This document shows positions 6,288 to 6,750 of a stretch of DNA of 6,750 nucleotides, in pieces (within the stretch, counting starts at the first letter, position 1; each line of letters starts with the position of its first letter). The position numbers and the translations under genes were made by a program. The notes beneath the pieces are model-generated. The model was not told where the DNA came from. It ran no database searches and was given only the letters and a program-made list of their open reading frames with translations. This DNA is from JAFLDD01 sp049314715 (GTDB taxonomy: Bacteria; Pseudomonadota; Alphaproteobacteria; Rickettsiales; UBA3002). The stretch spans positions 1 to 6,750 of the forward strand of contig JBMOEL010000100.1 in assembly GCA_049314715.1 (NCBI GenBank), written 5' to 3'.

Positions 6288-6725
6288 CTAACGTATTTGC
6301 TTGAAGAAATTACTCAGCAACTGCCCACATTCGTTTTCCATCACCCCGCCAATAACTTCGGGCGCATGGTGGCATTGTGGGCGAGAGAAAACACGCGCAC
6401 CGTGCTCGACACCGCCGCTTTTGGGGTCATAAGCACCGAAATAGACGCGACGGATTTTAGCGAGTGAAATAGCCTGCGCGCACATGGCGCAAGGCTCGAG
6501 GGTGACGTAGAGGTCGCAATCTTCCAGATATTTTTCGCCCCTGATTTTAGTGGCTTTGCGAAGGGCCAGCAGCTCCGCATGTGCCGTTGCGTCTTTGCGT
6601 TTTTCAACGCGATTATGGGCGCTGGCGATGAGATTGCCTGCGCTATCGATAATCGCTGCGGCAATCGGCACCTCACCTTTCTGAGCGGCCTGTTTAGCGA
6701 GAGTAATCAGTTTATCAATTGTCAT
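6288..6725 (-). CDS. tadA: TadA, tRNA-specific adenosine deaminase, 145 aa
   Basis: TadA deaminates adenosine 34 in the anticodon of tRNA-Arg(ACG) to inosine, so that one tRNA reads the CGU, CGC and CGA codons. It is usually essential. The zinc-dependent cytidine/deoxycytidylate deaminase fold is clear. HAE (H49, catalytic E51) and PCAMC (C79, C82) supply the zinc ligands and the proton shuttle. HNRVEKRKDATAHAE matches the TadA substrate loop, GAYDPKSGG holds the Asp equivalent to E. coli D108, and the C-terminal NECGQLLSNFFKQIR is typical. At 145 aa it is slightly shorter than the E. coli protein (about 167 aa), which has a longer tail. The ATG at 6725 is chosen because LITLAKQAA then aligns with the normal N-terminal helix. 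A TTG at 6743 would add six residues. Neither start has a strong Shine-Dalgarno sequence inside the window. The promoter lies beyond the right edge. Confidence 0.94.
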   Translation of the reverse strand: MTIDKLITLAKQAAQKGEVPIAAAIIDSAGNLIASAHNRVEKRKDATAHAELLALRKATKIRGEKYLEDCDLYVTLEPCAMCAQAISLAKIRRVYFGAYDPKSGGVEHGARVFSRPQCHHAPEVIGGVMENECGQLLSNFFKQIR

Positions 6726-6750
6726 AAAATTTTCATACCGCAAGAATAAC

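Noticed and set aside
6722..6736. Five-codon minus-strand frame (ATG AAA ATT TTA TGA) whose stop overlaps the tadA ATG
   Set aside because: It could in principle couple to tadA, but it is too short to distinguish from chance and has no binding site of its own.
6726..6743. TTG start for tadA at 6743, adding six residues
   Set aside because: TTG is rarer, no binding site is visible before it, and the ATG at 6725 already gives the complete deaminase fold.

Overview
This 6.75 kb window reads as chromosomal DNA from a Gram-negative bacterium, most likely an alphaproteobacterium. The evidence is a metF product of alphaproteobacterial type, an outer-membrane lipid-transport pair (mlaA-mlaC) standing apart from any mlaFEDB genes, and moderate GC. 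The lineage is inferred from sequence character and gene order, not from a search. I see no rRNA, tRNA, CRISPR array, insertion sequence or integrase.

Layout, left to right: (1) an unrecognised, AT-richer gene for a 285-aa soluble protein (80-937, +). (2) metF, methylenetetrahydrofolate reductase (939-1829, -), convergent with it and only 1 nt away. (3) A 249-bp divergent intergenic region (1830-2078) with an imperfect palindrome next to the metF ribosome binding site, an AT-rich promoter-like segment, and a strong hairpin just before mlaA. (4) mlaA (2079-2777, +) and mlaC (2777-3373, +), a bicistron whose stop and start codons overlap by 1 nt. (5) ettA, an ABC-F translation factor (3378-5054, -), convergent with mlaC across 4 nt. 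(6) A short divergent region (5055-5173). (7) A gene for a TauD/clavaminate-synthase-like Fe(II)/2-oxoglutarate oxygenase of unknown substrate (5174-6283, +). (8) tadA, the tRNA adenosine deaminase (6288-6725, -), convergent with it across 4 nt.

The genes do not form one pathway. metF serves folate and methionine metabolism. mlaA and mlaC serve retrograde phospholipid trafficking that keeps the outer membrane asymmetric. ettA and tadA act in translation. The two + strand genes at 80-937 and 5174-6283 look accessory: about 36-40% of their arginine codons are AGA/AGG, against 0-11% in metF, mlaA, mlaC and tadA. They may therefore have been acquired and inserted between core genes.

I found no convincing new multi-gene system. 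The items most worth a second look are the two codon-atypical genes, the hairpin before mlaA, and the three convergent junctions of 1-4 nt that have no visible intrinsic terminator.
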